Made by a program: the position numbers and the translations under genes. The notes beneath the pieces were generated by a model, which made no database searches, was not told the DNA's origin, and worked only from the letters and a program-made list of their open reading frames with translations. This document shows positions 18,694-26,675 of a DNA stretch of 64,000 nucleotides, one piece after another; the stretch's first letter is position 1, and the number at the start of each line of letters is the position of its first letter. The stretch is from the NCBI GenBank assembly GCA_042095695.1, contig JBELMP010000001.1, positions 62,001-126,000 on the forward strand. Direction: 5' to 3'. This DNA is from Maricaulis sp042095695 (GTDB taxonomy: Bacteria; Pseudomonadota; Alphaproteobacteria; Caulobacterales; Maricaulaceae).

Positions 18694-19217
18694 TCCGCCC
18701 GACGACACGCAAACCCTTGCCGCGTGGTGTCCGCCGCCTCAATACTCACGCCTCCTGACAGGATGCGGCGATAAAGGACGAGGCCTGTCTCGCTGGGTGA
18801 ATGCACGATAAATTCACCCTCTTGGCTGTCGTCCTGTGTCAGGAGCAGCGGGGGGATTGGCACGCCTTCGGGAAAGCTGTGATTATCGATCCGGTAAAAA
18901 TTATTGGTCCGCGCATCATAGAAACTCAGCACGGCGAGCGCGCCATGGCCGAGCGCAGGCATGGTGATGGAGAGCGGGCCCTGGGAAAGATCATACATGC
19001 AGCCGGAATAGAGAATATCCGGGCTGGGACGGACAACGCTTCTTGAGGTCTCGTCGATCGGCGGAGCATGGCCCTGCGAATTATAGGCGCCGCCGAAGAC
19101 TTCGAATTGCTCCAGCGTCTTGGACATGATGTAGGGCGGGATAAAGCCGATCGTGAGCTGAAAACCGAGCAGGAGGCCAATCAGCGCGGCGGCAGCAGGC
19201 ATGGCTATCCGGATCAT
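18690..19217 (-). CDS. DUF1254-like membrane-anchored protein
   Basis: 175 aa. One N-terminal hydrophobic segment (about 5-28) is followed by the DUF1254 signature RSVVRPSPDILYSGCMYDLSQGPLSI and FYDARTNNFYRID. The fold is a beta-rich domain of unknown function normally found with DUF1214, fused or adjacent. The start at 19217 gives an ATGA overlap with the upstream DUF1214 gene; an in-frame TTG at 19232 is less likely. The two genes form a unit; function unknown. Confidence 0.75.
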   Translation of the reverse strand: MIRIAMPAAAALIGLLLGFQLTIGFIPPYIMSKTLEQFEVFGGAYNSQGHAPPIDETSRSVVRPSPDILYSGCMYDLSQGPLSITMPALGHGALAVLSFYDARTNNFYRIDNHSFPEGVPIPPLLLTQDDSQEGEFIVHSPSETGLVLYRRILSGGVSIEAADTTRQGFACRRAD

Positions 19218-19792
19218 GATGACGCTCCGCAATCGAGACGCTCAATGGAGGGCAGGATGGCGCGGCCGGGGTCCTCGACAATCTCCTCGATTGGCTTGTA
19301 CAGCCGGAGGGTGAGGTTGAATGCGCCGGCATTCTGGGTCGAGATCCAGGCGCCCTCGGCGCGATTGGGTGACACTGTCGCGGCAAACCCAATCGGAGCC
19401 AGGCCGAAATCGTCGGCGGTTACAGAATGCGCCTCCAGGCCATTGACGGCGAGAAAATCATCCTCGGCATATAGCGTCACGCTCCACCAGAAAGCATCCG
19501 GAAGACCCGGGAAAGCCAGACGATAAGTGCATGCCTCCTGCAGGGGCCGTCCCTCGCTATCCTGATCGGCGGAGAAATACATCGCCTGTTCCCGCGACAG
19601 CGCCAGCAAACCCCGGCGCGCGACAACCGCACGCACCAGTCCCGGCGCATCCGGCGACCCGATCAGCGTATTGGTGCGCCACGGTCCGACACTGACACCG
19701 CCAAAATCGGCAGGTCCGAAAATCAGGAACAGGGCCGAACCAATTCCGATTACAAGTCCGGTCAGGCCGGCGAGCAGGCTGCGAATAATCAT
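19214..19792 (-). CDS. DUF1214-like membrane-anchored protein
   Basis: 192 aa. An N-terminal transmembrane helix (IIRSLLAGLTGLVIGIGSALFLIF) precedes a DUF1214-type domain: PGLPDAFWWSVTLYAEDDFLAVNG and AGAFNLTLRLYKP close to the C-terminus. Usually paired with DUF1254, as here (4-bp ATGA overlap). The ATG at 19792 was chosen over a TTG at 19828 because it begins just before the membrane helix and has AGGG upstream. Function unknown. Confidence 0.75.
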   Translation of the reverse strand: MIIRSLLAGLTGLVIGIGSALFLIFGPADFGGVSVGPWRTNTLIGSPDAPGLVRAVVARRGLLALSREQAMYFSADQDSEGRPLQEACTYRLAFPGLPDAFWWSVTLYAEDDFLAVNGLEAHSVTADDFGLAPIGFAATVSPNRAEGAWISTQNAGAFNLTLRLYKPIEEIVEDPGRAILPSIERLDCGASS

Positions 19793-19863
19793 GCGACCGA
19801 CCCTAGCGATCTCGACCGTGGACAGCAAATCGCGCTAGGCGGAAGACAGCCAAGGAGTATGTG

Positions 19864-20880
19864 ATGGCCCGGTCCTATGCCGCCAAATTCATCCATTTCG
19901 GCCTGCCCAAATGCGGCTCGACCTTTCTGCAAAGCGTCTGGGGCGAGGATGCGCAGTATACAGCGGCGGATCTGACCCAGGCCGCCAATGCGGCCCGTCA
20001 ATTCGCACTGAAGGGCCAGACCAGCAATCTGCCACGCATGGATCTCGGCCTGGTGGCGCGCCCGGGAAGCGTGATGGTCGCGTCGTCGGAAGGGTTTGGC
20101 TGGGCCTTTATGGGGCGACCGGCGGAACAGCCCCGGATTGCTGATCTTCACCGGATAGCCGCCCAGCTGACCGGGCAGGCGCGGATCGCACCCGTGGCTC
20201 TCTTCATGGTTCGAAATCCGCTGGACTGGATACGCTCCACCCATGAGCAGATTATCAAGCGCGGCGATTATGATAATGGCGCGCAATATCTGGCGAAGCA
20301 TCGCAGCCTGATCGAGCGCGTGCTGGATTTGCGTCATATCCGCGAGGTCTTCTCGGCCCAGTTTGAGCGTGTGGTCTTTCTCTCGGCCGATGAGATGCGC
20401 ACCGATCCGGACCGGTTCTGGTCGCGTTATGAAGCCGAGCTGGATGCGCCGCGGCCGGGCCCGGATGTGGTCGCCAAAGTCGCCCAGAGTGACAGCTATT
20501 CCAATGTCTCACTGAAAGACCGCATGATTCCGCTGGCACGGATGAACCGGATCCTGTCCAATATCAGCCAGGCCTGGACTGGTCTGGACAGTCCGCCACC
20601 GCATGTGGCCAAGGAGATCGAGGCCTTTGCCGACAGGTTCAACCAGGCCCGGGTCTGGGCCGCCCGGCGTGTCAGCGAAGCCTCTTCCGCTGACGCGCTC
20701 GAGACGATGATTGGCGACGCATTTTCCGACATGGGCGACGGCTTTACCGATCTGCCGCTCGATCAGGCGCTGACAGCCCATTTGCGCACGAATTTCTGCG
20801 ATGTCCTGGTTGGCGAGACGAGTATTCCCGCCGCGCTGAAGGCGGAGTACGGCGCGGCGCTCGAGGAGGCTGCGTCTTGA
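19864..20880 (+). CDS. Sulfotransferase-like protein
   Basis: 338 aa. The N-terminal IHFGLPKCGSTFLQSV resembles the PAPS 5'-phosphosulfate-binding loop, and MVRNPLDWIRSTHEQ the 3'-phosphate-binding motif (RNPxxWxxS). The family moves sulfate from PAPS to carbohydrates, lipids or other acceptors; the acceptor is unknown. The ATG at 19864 has AAGGAG six bases upstream, whereas the GTG at 19861 would be too close to it. It is a solitary gene, divergent from the DUF1214 gene and followed by a 415-nt gene-free stretch. Confidence 0.75.
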   Translation: MARSYAAKFIHFGLPKCGSTFLQSVWGEDAQYTAADLTQAANAARQFALKGQTSNLPRMDLGLVARPGSVMVASSEGFGWAFMGRPAEQPRIADLHRIAAQLTGQARIAPVALFMVRNPLDWIRSTHEQIIKRGDYDNGAQYLAKHRSLIERVLDLRHIREVFSAQFERVVFLSADEMRTDPDRFWSRYEAELDAPRPGPDVVAKVAQSDSYSNVSLKDRMIPLARMNRILSNISQAWTGLDSPPPHVAKEIEAFADRFNQARVWAARRVSEASSADALETMIGDAFSDMGDGFTDLPLDQALTAHLRTNFCDVLVGETSIPAALKAEYGAALEEAAS

Positions 20881-21295
20881 GAGCGCGTCTTTAGAGCGCA
20901 GGGATAGCGGCGCGCTTATCCCCCTCGTCCGGTCCTGCGGCATACTCCCCCCATCCCTGTTGATACGGGCGTGGCCAGACCGTCTGGCGGCGCGGCGGGG
21001 TGTGATGCGTCATCGGGCCCGGGCGCGGACTGACAATCCGCGGACGGTTTCGGGTTTCGATGTGGGCAGATCGGGAATCCCGTCGGGGCTCTGTGGCTAA
21101 ACAGGCAACCCATCCCCGGCCGGGCTATGTGCGAACTAGAAGTAAGGTCCCCGATCCGTAAGAGCCGACAGTATTGCGTGCGGCGGGCGGGTTGAATCCC
21201 GCATCCAGTACCAAGCGTTTTGGCCAAGGAGACGATCCTCCCGCCGCGCACCCTGCTCACTCCAGGCGGTTCCGCCGTGGAGCGCTGAATGCTGG
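20881..21295. other. 415-nt gene-free region with several stable stem-loops
   Basis: Lies between the convergent sulfotransferase and gyrB stops. No credible reading frame is present. Visible foldable elements are a perfect hairpin at 20974-20988, a long-range 7-bp pairing GATCGGG/CCCGATC (about 21069-21075 with 21151-21157) enclosing an inner hairpin near 21091-21104, and a 10-bp stem at 21178-21187/21240-21251 with a 2-nt bulge enclosing a CGGG-TTGAAT-CCCG hairpin. It could hold a small RNA on either strand or only GC-rich 3' flanks. It does not match tRNA, tmRNA, RNase P or SRP RNA by eye. Confidence 0.35.
21260..21282 (-). terminator. Stem-loop just downstream of gyrB
   Basis: Inverted repeat CTCCAGGCGG/CCGCC.TGGAG, ten paired bases with one bulge and a 2-nt loop, located 13 nt past the gyrB stop. 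On the gyrB strand no T-run follows, so it is not a classical intrinsic terminator. It may stabilise the 3' end or act with Rho. Confidence 0.4.
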
Positions 21296-23695
21296 CTAGG
21301 CATCCACCTCGGCATCGAGCGCGTTCTCGGTGATGAAATCGCGGCGCGGCTCAACGACATCGCCCATCAGCCTGGAGAAGAGCTCGTCCGCCGTATCGGC
21401 ATGGGTGACCGAGACCTGGAGAAGCGAGCGTACATTCGGATCCAGCGTGGTTTCCCAAAGCTGATCGGGATTCATCTCGCCAAGACCCTTATAGCGCTGG
21501 AACTTCATGCCCTTGGAGCCGGAAGCCATGATCGCGTCAACCAATTGGGTGGGACTGTTGATAAGTTGGCTATTGCCCGATTTCGGCTGGAAGATTGCGG
21601 TCCCGGCATAATCGCTGGCGAGCTCGGCCGTGCGCTCGCTCAGACGGCGCGCATCCAGGCTTTCACGCAGCCCGGCATCAAGAACCACGGATTCGGTGAC
21701 GCCGCGCACATCCCGGGCAAAGACCAGTCTGTGCTCATCCGACAGTCGGCCGGTCCAGTTATCCTCGCCTTCATCGGCGAAACGGTTCAGGAATTCAGTG
21801 GCGGCCGCGATGGCCGCATCGGTCGGCTCGGCCACAAGCGCACCGCCCAGGGCGGCGGCCTCGACGGCAAAGCTTGGCGCCCGCGCCCGCAAGCGGTCGA
21901 CGGAATGTTTGACGCTGCGGGCTTTTTCAACCCGATCAGCCAGGTCGGCGCCGGTCATCACCTCGCCAGATGTCAGGGTCAGGCCCGCTTCATTGACGCC
22001 TTCCTCGACGAGATAGGCATCCATCTCGGCCTGGTCCTTCACATAGCGTTCGGAGCGGCCCTTCATGATCTTGTAGAGCGGCGGCTGGGCAATATAGAGA
22101 TGCCCGCGCTCAATCAATTCAGGCATTTGCCGATAGAAGAATGTCAGCAAAAGCGTACGGATATGCGCGCCATCGACATCGGCATCGGTCATGATGATGA
22201 CTTTGTGGTAGCGCAGCTTGTCGTAATTGATCTGGTCGCGGCCGATCCCGGTGCCCAGGGCCGTGATCAGCGTGCCGACCTGGTCCGAGGACAGCATTTT
22301 GTCGAACCTGGCCCGTTCGACATTGAGGATCTTGCCGCGCAGGGGCAGCACTGCCTGGTTTTCGCGATGACGGCCCTGTTTGGCGGACCCGCCGGCGGAA
22401 TCACCCTCGACGATGAAGAGTTCGGACTTGGCCGGATCCTTCTCTTGGCAGTCCGCCAGCTTGCCGGGCAGGGAGGTGATATCCAGCGCCGATTTGCGCC
22501 GGGTCAGCTCGCGCGCCTTGCGCGCCGCCTCGCGGGCAGCCGCCGCCTCGATGATCTTGCCGACGATTTGCTTGGCTTCGTTGGGATGTTCCTCGAACCA
22601 TTCGCTCAGCGCTTCGCCGACAATGCCTTCAACGGCCGGGCGAACCTCCGAGGAGACCAGCTTGTCCTTGGTCTGCGAGGAGAATTTCGGGTCGGGAACC
22701 TTGGCTGACAGGACGCAGGTCAGGCCCTCGCGGGCATCATCGCCGGAGATGGCGACTTTCGCCTTGGCAGCGAGGCCGGAGGATTGCGCATAGCTGTTGA
22801 TGATCCGCGTCAGCGCGGCGCGGAAGCCTGCCAGATGGGTTCCGCCATCGCGCTGGGGGATATTATTGGTGAAGCAGAGAACATTCTCGTGATAGCTGTC
22901 ATTCCACTCCAGCGCCGCTTCCACCGTCACGCCCTCGCGCTCGCCGGTGACGAGGACTGGCGGCGTGAAGAGCGGGGTCTTGTTGCGGTCGAGATGGCTG
23001 ACAAAGGCGGCAACACCGCCCTCATAGACCATGGTGTCCTCGAAGGGCTCGGCCTCGCGTTCATCCCGCAGGACTATGGTCACGCCGGAATTGAGAAAGG
23101 CCAGCTCGCGCAGCCGGTGTTGCAGCGTGTCGCGGGAAAACTCGATCATCGAGAAGGTCTCAGATGAGGGGAAGAAGCGGACTTCCGTGCCTTTTTCACC
23201 CTCGGCTTCACCGGTCACCTTGAGATCTTCTTCGGCCTCGCCACGGCGGAAGCGCATGTAGTGTTTCTTGCCATCGCGCCAGATGGTCAGGTCCATCCAG
23301 TCCGACAGGGCGTTCACAACCGATACGCCAACACCGTGCAGACCACCGGAAACCTTGTAGGAATTCTGGTCGAACTTACCGCCCGCATGCAGCTGGGTCA
23401 TGATCACCTGGGCGGCGGAGACGCCCTCTTCCAGGTGGATGTCGGTCGGGATGCCGCGACCATCATCGCGCACGCTCGCCGATCCATCCGCATGCAGGCT
23501 CACCGTCACGGCGGTACAATGGCCCGCCAGGGCCTCGTCGATCGCGTTGTCGACAACCTCATAGACCATGTGGTGGAGCCCGGATCCGTCATCGGTATCC
23601 CCGATATACATGCCTGGGCGTTTGCGGACGGCGTCGAGGCCTTTGAGGACCTTGATCGAGTCCGCGCCATACTCGTGATTCGGCTGTTCAGTCAT
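21296..23695 (-). CDS. gyrB: DNA gyrase subunit B
   Basis: ATPase subunit of gyrase, introducing negative supercoils. 799 aa from the ATG of MTEQPNHEYGADSIKVLKGL; a longer open frame upstream is not GyrB-like. GHKL ATPase motifs VVDNAIDEAL, VRDDGRGIPTDIH and GGLHGVGVSVVNALS are present, as are the Toprim EGDSAGGSAKQGR and DADVDGAHIRTL and the C-terminal QRYKGLGEMNPDQL. It is separated from recF by a 6-kb accessory block, although recF-gyrB adjacency is common. A 35-nt alternating pyrimidine-purine tract occupies its immediate upstream region. Confidence 0.98.
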   Translation of the reverse strand: MTEQPNHEYGADSIKVLKGLDAVRKRPGMYIGDTDDGSGLHHMVYEVVDNAIDEALAGHCTAVTVSLHADGSASVRDDGRGIPTDIHLEEGVSAAQVIMTQLHAGGKFDQNSYKVSGGLHGVGVSVVNALSDWMDLTIWRDGKKHYMRFRRGEAEEDLKVTGEAEGEKGTEVRFFPSSETFSMIEFSRDTLQHRLRELAFLNSGVTIVLRDEREAEPFEDTMVYEGGVAAFVSHLDRNKTPLFTPPVLVTGEREGVTVEAALEWNDSYHENVLCFTNNIPQRDGGTHLAGFRAALTRIINSYAQSSGLAAKAKVAISGDDAREGLTCVLSAKVPDPKFSSQTKDKLVSSEVRPAVEGIVGEALSEWFEEHPNEAKQIVGKIIEAAAAREAARKARELTRRKSALDITSLPGKLADCQEKDPAKSELFIVEGDSAGGSAKQGRHRENQAVLPLRGKILNVERARFDKMLSSDQVGTLITALGTGIGRDQINYDKLRYHKVIIMTDADVDGAHIRTLLLTFFYRQMPELIERGHLYIAQPPLYKIMKGRSERYVKDQAEMDAYLVEEGVNEAGLTLTSGEVMTGADLADRVEKARSVKHSVDRLRARAPSFAVEAAALGGALVAEPTDAAIAAATEFLNRFADEGEDNWTGRLSDEHRLVFARDVRGVTESVVLDAGLRESLDARRLSERTAELASDYAGTAIFQPKSGNSQLINSPTQLVDAIMASGSKGMKFQRYKGLGEMNPDQLWETTLDPNVRSLLQVSVTHADTADELFSRLMGDVVEPRRDFITENALDAEVDA

Positions 23696-23731
23696 AGGGT
23701 TTTCTACCCTGTTCGCTGGACTCTGGCTACT

Positions 23732-23766
23732 CGCGCGCACACGCACGCGCGTACGCGCGCGTGTGT
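23732..23766. repeat. 35-nt alternating pyrimidine-purine (Z-DNA-prone) tract
   Basis: Unbroken YRYR alternation made of CG, CA/TG, TA and AC steps, mostly CG, running from the LysE stop codon to 36 nt before the gyrB ATG. It is also an imperfect palindrome about GTAC (12 of 14 positions match). Such sequences switch to Z-form or extrude under negative supercoiling, so a role in gyrB supercoiling feedback is possible; that role is inference. Confidence 0.85.
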
Positions 23767-24389
23767 CACCGGGTCAGCAGCAGGATTGCGATCCCGGTCA
23801 TCACGATCCCGGTGAGGATATCCGCACCCTTGCGCACGGCAGGTTGTTCTAGCCAGTCACGGGCGCGATGCGCGCCAATTATGTAAAAACCCGCTGTCGG
23901 CACGGCCATGATGATCATCGTCAGCACCATCAGTGCATAGCTTGCCGGGGTGATGGCCGCGATGGGGATGAAGCTGGGAACAAGGGTGAGATAAAAAACA
24001 ATGGGTTTGGGATTGGACAGGGGCATGGCCACACCCGCCAGATAGGTCGCTATCCAGCCGCGCTTCGAGCCGGTGGGGAAGACCGGTTTCGGTCGCGCCC
24101 CGGTCCACGCACTGTAAAACGCCTTGAAGGCCATATAGCCCAGATAGCCGGCGCCGATGAGTTTCGCGGCCAGCCAGAACGGTCCCAAAGTCTCTGCCAG
24201 GGCTGAAAGCCCGGTCACAGCCAGGGTAAACCAGAAGATATCCCCGGTCAGGATTCCCGTGCCATAAAGTGCCGCATGCCATGGGCCCGTATCCAGGGTG
24301 CGCGCGACCATGGCCGCAATACCGGGGCCGGGCGTGATGAAGAGGAGGAAGAGGGCGCCGGCAAACAAGGCCAGAATTTCAAACGTCAT
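23766..24389 (-). CDS. LysE/RhtB-family exporter
   Basis: 207-aa inner-membrane transporter with about six hydrophobic segments. LLFITPGPGIAAMVART matches the LysE/RhtB N-terminal signature, and LAGVAMPLSNPKPIVFYLTLVPSF the conserved central motif with the NPKP turn. The family exports amino acids or small metabolites. The ATG at 24389 overlaps the stop of the upstream tetR gene (ATGA), so the exporter is probably controlled by that regulator. The stop codon abuts the alternating CG tract before gyrB. Confidence 0.88.
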   Translation of the reverse strand: MTFEILALFAGALFLLFITPGPGIAAMVARTLDTGPWHAALYGTGILTGDIFWFTLAVTGLSALAETLGPFWLAAKLIGAGYLGYMAFKAFYSAWTGARPKPVFPTGSKRGWIATYLAGVAMPLSNPKPIVFYLTLVPSFIPIAAITPASYALMVLTMIIMAVPTAGFYIIGAHRARDWLEQPAVRKGADILTGIVMTGIAILLLTR

Positions 24390-25027
24390 TCCGCAGGGTC
24401 CGTCACCAGATAGCCGTAGGCGAAATCGGCGATGGCACGAACAAAGTCCAGATCGGTGACTGTCATACGGGCTGCAACACCGGTCTCGCGATAGAGGGCG
24501 CGTTCGGCCAGGGCGGTGTTGAAATAATAGGACAGCATCTGCCCCGCCTCGTCCGGATCGCGCCGGACCTCGTCGGGAAAGTAGCGCACCAGCTGGGCAA
24601 AACCGGCAGCGCTTTGATCGAGCAGGGCGTCCCATTCCTCGCCCACCAGATCCGGCCGCAGGCGGGAGTATAAATGCGCCGGGGCAACGATATGCCGTTC
24701 CCGGGTGAGAAAATCCCATCCCTGCCGGGCCAGATCGAGCAGGACCGGGCGCAGGCCCGCCTCCGGGTCCAGGGCAATGCCGCCCTGCTCGCCATAAAGC
24801 TCGGCCTGGCGCTGGCGATAGAGATCGAAAATGGCGGGGATGAAGGCATCCTTGTTTTCAAAGCGCCGATAGACCGTCCCGACAGCGAGACCGGCCTGTT
24901 TGGCGAGATCAGCAATCGTGATCGCCTCAAAATCGCGATCTCGCAGCAAGTCCTCGAGGGCGCGCAGGAGTTTATCCCGTGTTTCACGCGATCGGGCCTG
25001 GGCTGTCGGTTTGGCGCCTTGACTCAC
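24386..25027 (-). CDS. TetR-family transcriptional regulator
   Basis: 213 aa. The N-terminal helix-turn-helix is seen in ALEDLLRDRDFEAITIADLAKQAGLAVGTVYRRFENKDAF. The C-terminal ligand domain is unassigned. The GTG start at 25027 is supported by GAGGAG 6 nt upstream; the overlapping ATG frame stops at once. It lies directly upstream of and overlaps the LysE-type exporter gene, and a near-perfect 28-bp palindrome starts 17 bp in front of it, so autoregulation of a tetR-exporter operon is likely. Confidence 0.92.
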   Translation of the reverse strand: MSQGAKPTAQARSRETRDKLLRALEDLLRDRDFEAITIADLAKQAGLAVGTVYRRFENKDAFIPAIFDLYRQRQAELYGEQGGIALDPEAGLRPVLLDLARQGWDFLTRERHIVAPAHLYSRLRPDLVGEEWDALLDQSAAGFAQLVRYFPDEVRRDPDEAGQMLSYYFNTALAERALYRETGVAARMTVTDLDFVRAIADFAYGYLVTDPAE

Positions 25028-25043
25028 GGCATTCTCCTCTATA

Positions 25044-25071
25044 AATGTGAACGCGAATTCGCATTCACATT
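25044..25071. promoter_or_regulatory. 28-bp palindromic operator, likely TetR site
   Basis: The half-sites AATGTGAACGCGAA and TTCGCATTCACATT are reverse complements at 13 of 14 positions, centred on AATT. It sits in the 102-nt divergent gap between the tetR GTG and the CPBP gene ATG, where it could repress tetR-lysE and possibly also the CPBP gene. Assignment to the adjacent TetR protein is by position. Confidence 0.75.
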
Positions 25072-25129
25072 ATGCCAATAGACAAACACTGACCGATCCC
25101 CGCGTCAATATCGAGCCCAGGAGGCTGAC

Positions 25130-25897
25130 ATGTTCGATCCAATCCTTTCACGGCCTGAATTATTCATCGGGCTGGCTGCCATTCTCGCCTTTCTGATCTT
25201 CGCCGCCATTCGCGACGCCCAGGACCGTTTGCGCCTGGACAGCGAAGAGCCCGGATTTCGCCTGACCGTCTATGCCCAGACCATGCGTATGCTCTGGGGG
25301 CTGGCTGCACTCTGCCTTGTCAGTTGGATGCTTGCCGGACTGTCCTTTAGTGAGCTCGGTATCCGCATGCCCGTGGAAGGCTGGTGCAGCTGGCTGAGCT
25401 GGGGTCTGGCCACGCTGGGGCTGGCCTATCTGATCTGGTCGCTGATCCAGACTGCCCTGTCACGCGAGGCCCGGGCCAGCATCCGCCGCCAAATTGACGG
25501 GGCCGGCAAGACCGATCTCATCCTGCCGACAAACCCGGCTGAACACCGGCGGTTTCAGGGGCTCTCCGTGACCGCAGGGATTACTGAGGAACTTGTTTTC
25601 CGCGGCTTCCTGATTGGCGCCCTCGCCCTGACCTTTCCGGTCTGGCTGGCCGCCTGTATCGCCACCGGCCTGTTTATTCTCGCACACATCTATCAGGGGC
25701 CTGCGGGCATGTTGAAAATTACCCCGGTCTCGATTCTCCTCGCGGCGATGTTCGTGATCGGGGAATCGCTCTGGCCGGTCATGCTGCTGCATGTATTCGT
25801 TGATGCGATCGGCGGCGGCATGATGGCGGTTGTCCAGCACTATGAGGCGGAGGATCAGGCCGCATCGGGCGAGCCGCAGGACGGGCTGCCGGCCTGA
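25130..25897 (+). CDS. CPBP-family intramembrane protease (CAAX/Abi type)
   Basis: 255 aa with about six to seven transmembrane segments. The three metal/active-site motifs are present: TEELVFRGFL (EExxxR), LFILAHIYQG (His) and MLLHVFVDAIGGG (HxxxD). Members process prenylated proteins or act in self-immunity or regulation; the substrate is unknown. The ATG is preceded by CAGGAGG at good spacing. It is divergent from tetR across the palindromic operator. Confidence 0.87.
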   Translation: MFDPILSRPELFIGLAAILAFLIFAAIRDAQDRLRLDSEEPGFRLTVYAQTMRMLWGLAALCLVSWMLAGLSFSELGIRMPVEGWCSWLSWGLATLGLAYLIWSLIQTALSREARASIRRQIDGAGKTDLILPTNPAEHRRFQGLSVTAGITEELVFRGFLIGALALTFPVWLAACIATGLFILAHIYQGPAGMLKITPVSILLAAMFVIGESLWPVMLLHVFVDAIGGGMMAVVQHYEAEDQAASGEPQDGLPA

Positions 25898-25922
25898 TTA
25901 CGTCTGGTTCGGCAAGTTCTGG

Positions 25923-26654
25923 CTAGAGACGATAATCGGGAAGGCTGTTGAAGGCTGATTTCAGCGCGTCGCCCCAACCAGAGGAAATCTGGTTGAAATA
26001 GGGATCATCATTCTCAAGGCGACGCTCGACCCCGGTCTGCAGGCTGTTGGTCTGATAGATATGCAGGTCCAGGGGAAGCCCGACGGAGAGATTGGCCTTG
26101 ATGGTGGAGTCAAAGGACACGCAGAGGAGTTTCACCGCATCTTCCATGGTCATGTCCGGCTCATAGGCGCGCACAAGAATGGGACGACCATATTTGGTCT
26201 CGCCGATCTGGAAGAAGGGTGTCTCCTCGCTGGCCTCTATGAAATTACCCTCTGGATAAATCATGTAGAGGCGCGGCGGCATGCCGGCGATCTGACCGCC
26301 CAGAATAATGGAGGCGCTGAAGGGACTCTCCGACATCGGCGCGCCATCGGCCTCGCGGCTGACGCATTCCCGGAGTGTCTCGCCGACCAGACGGGCGACC
26401 TGGAACATTGTGGGCGCTTCGAGCAAGGAGGGCGAGCGCTCCTCCGGGGTCTTGCTGCGCTCTTCGAGCAGGCTGATCACCGACTGGGTCGTCGCCAGAT
26501 TGCCGGCCGTCATCAAGGTGAGTACGCGCTCGCCCGGGATCGACCAGGTGAACATCTTGCGAAACATGGAGATATTATCGACACCCGCATTGGTGCGCGT
26601 GTCGGACATAAAGACGAGTCCGCCATCCAGCTTCAGTCCGACGCAATAAGTCAA
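25923..26654 (-). CDS. Anbu proteasome-like peptidase (ancestral beta subunit)
   Basis: 243 aa, the COG3484 family. MTYCVGLKL..GLVFMSDTRTNAGVDNIS is the Anbu N-terminus. Removal of Met leaves Thr as the presumed nucleophile with no propeptide, and a Lys in FRKMF fits the proteasome catalytic Lys. The start is TTG at 26654 with AGAGGTGA upstream; no ATG fits. It is the last gene of a four-gene operon with an ATP-grasp ligase, an alpha-E protein and a transglutaminase-like protein. Anbu assemblies are known structurally, but natural substrates are not established. Confidence 0.9.
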   Translation of the reverse strand: MTYCVGLKLDGGLVFMSDTRTNAGVDNISMFRKMFTWSIPGERVLTLMTAGNLATTQSVISLLEERSKTPEERSPSLLEAPTMFQVARLVGETLRECVSREADGAPMSESPFSASIILGGQIAGMPPRLYMIYPEGNFIEASEETPFFQIGETKYGRPILVRAYEPDMTMEDAVKLLCVSFDSTIKANLSVGLPLDLHIYQTNSLQTGVERRLENDDPYFNQISSGWGDALKSAFNSLPDYRL

Positions 26655-26675
26655 GAATCACCTCTGCCCCAAGGG

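Noticed and set aside
21186..21212. T-arm-like GGGTTGAATCCC followed by a CCA, suggesting a tRNA or tmRNA 3' end
   Set aside because: The loop is one base short, no matching 5' acceptor strand, D-arm or anticodon arm is found, and no tag-peptide frame is present.
21220..21245. Cobalamin-box-like string (GGCCAAGGAGACGATCC) suggesting a B12 riboswitch
   Set aside because: The rest of the riboswitch core does not match, and no plus-strand gene lies downstream; gyrB is on the other strand.
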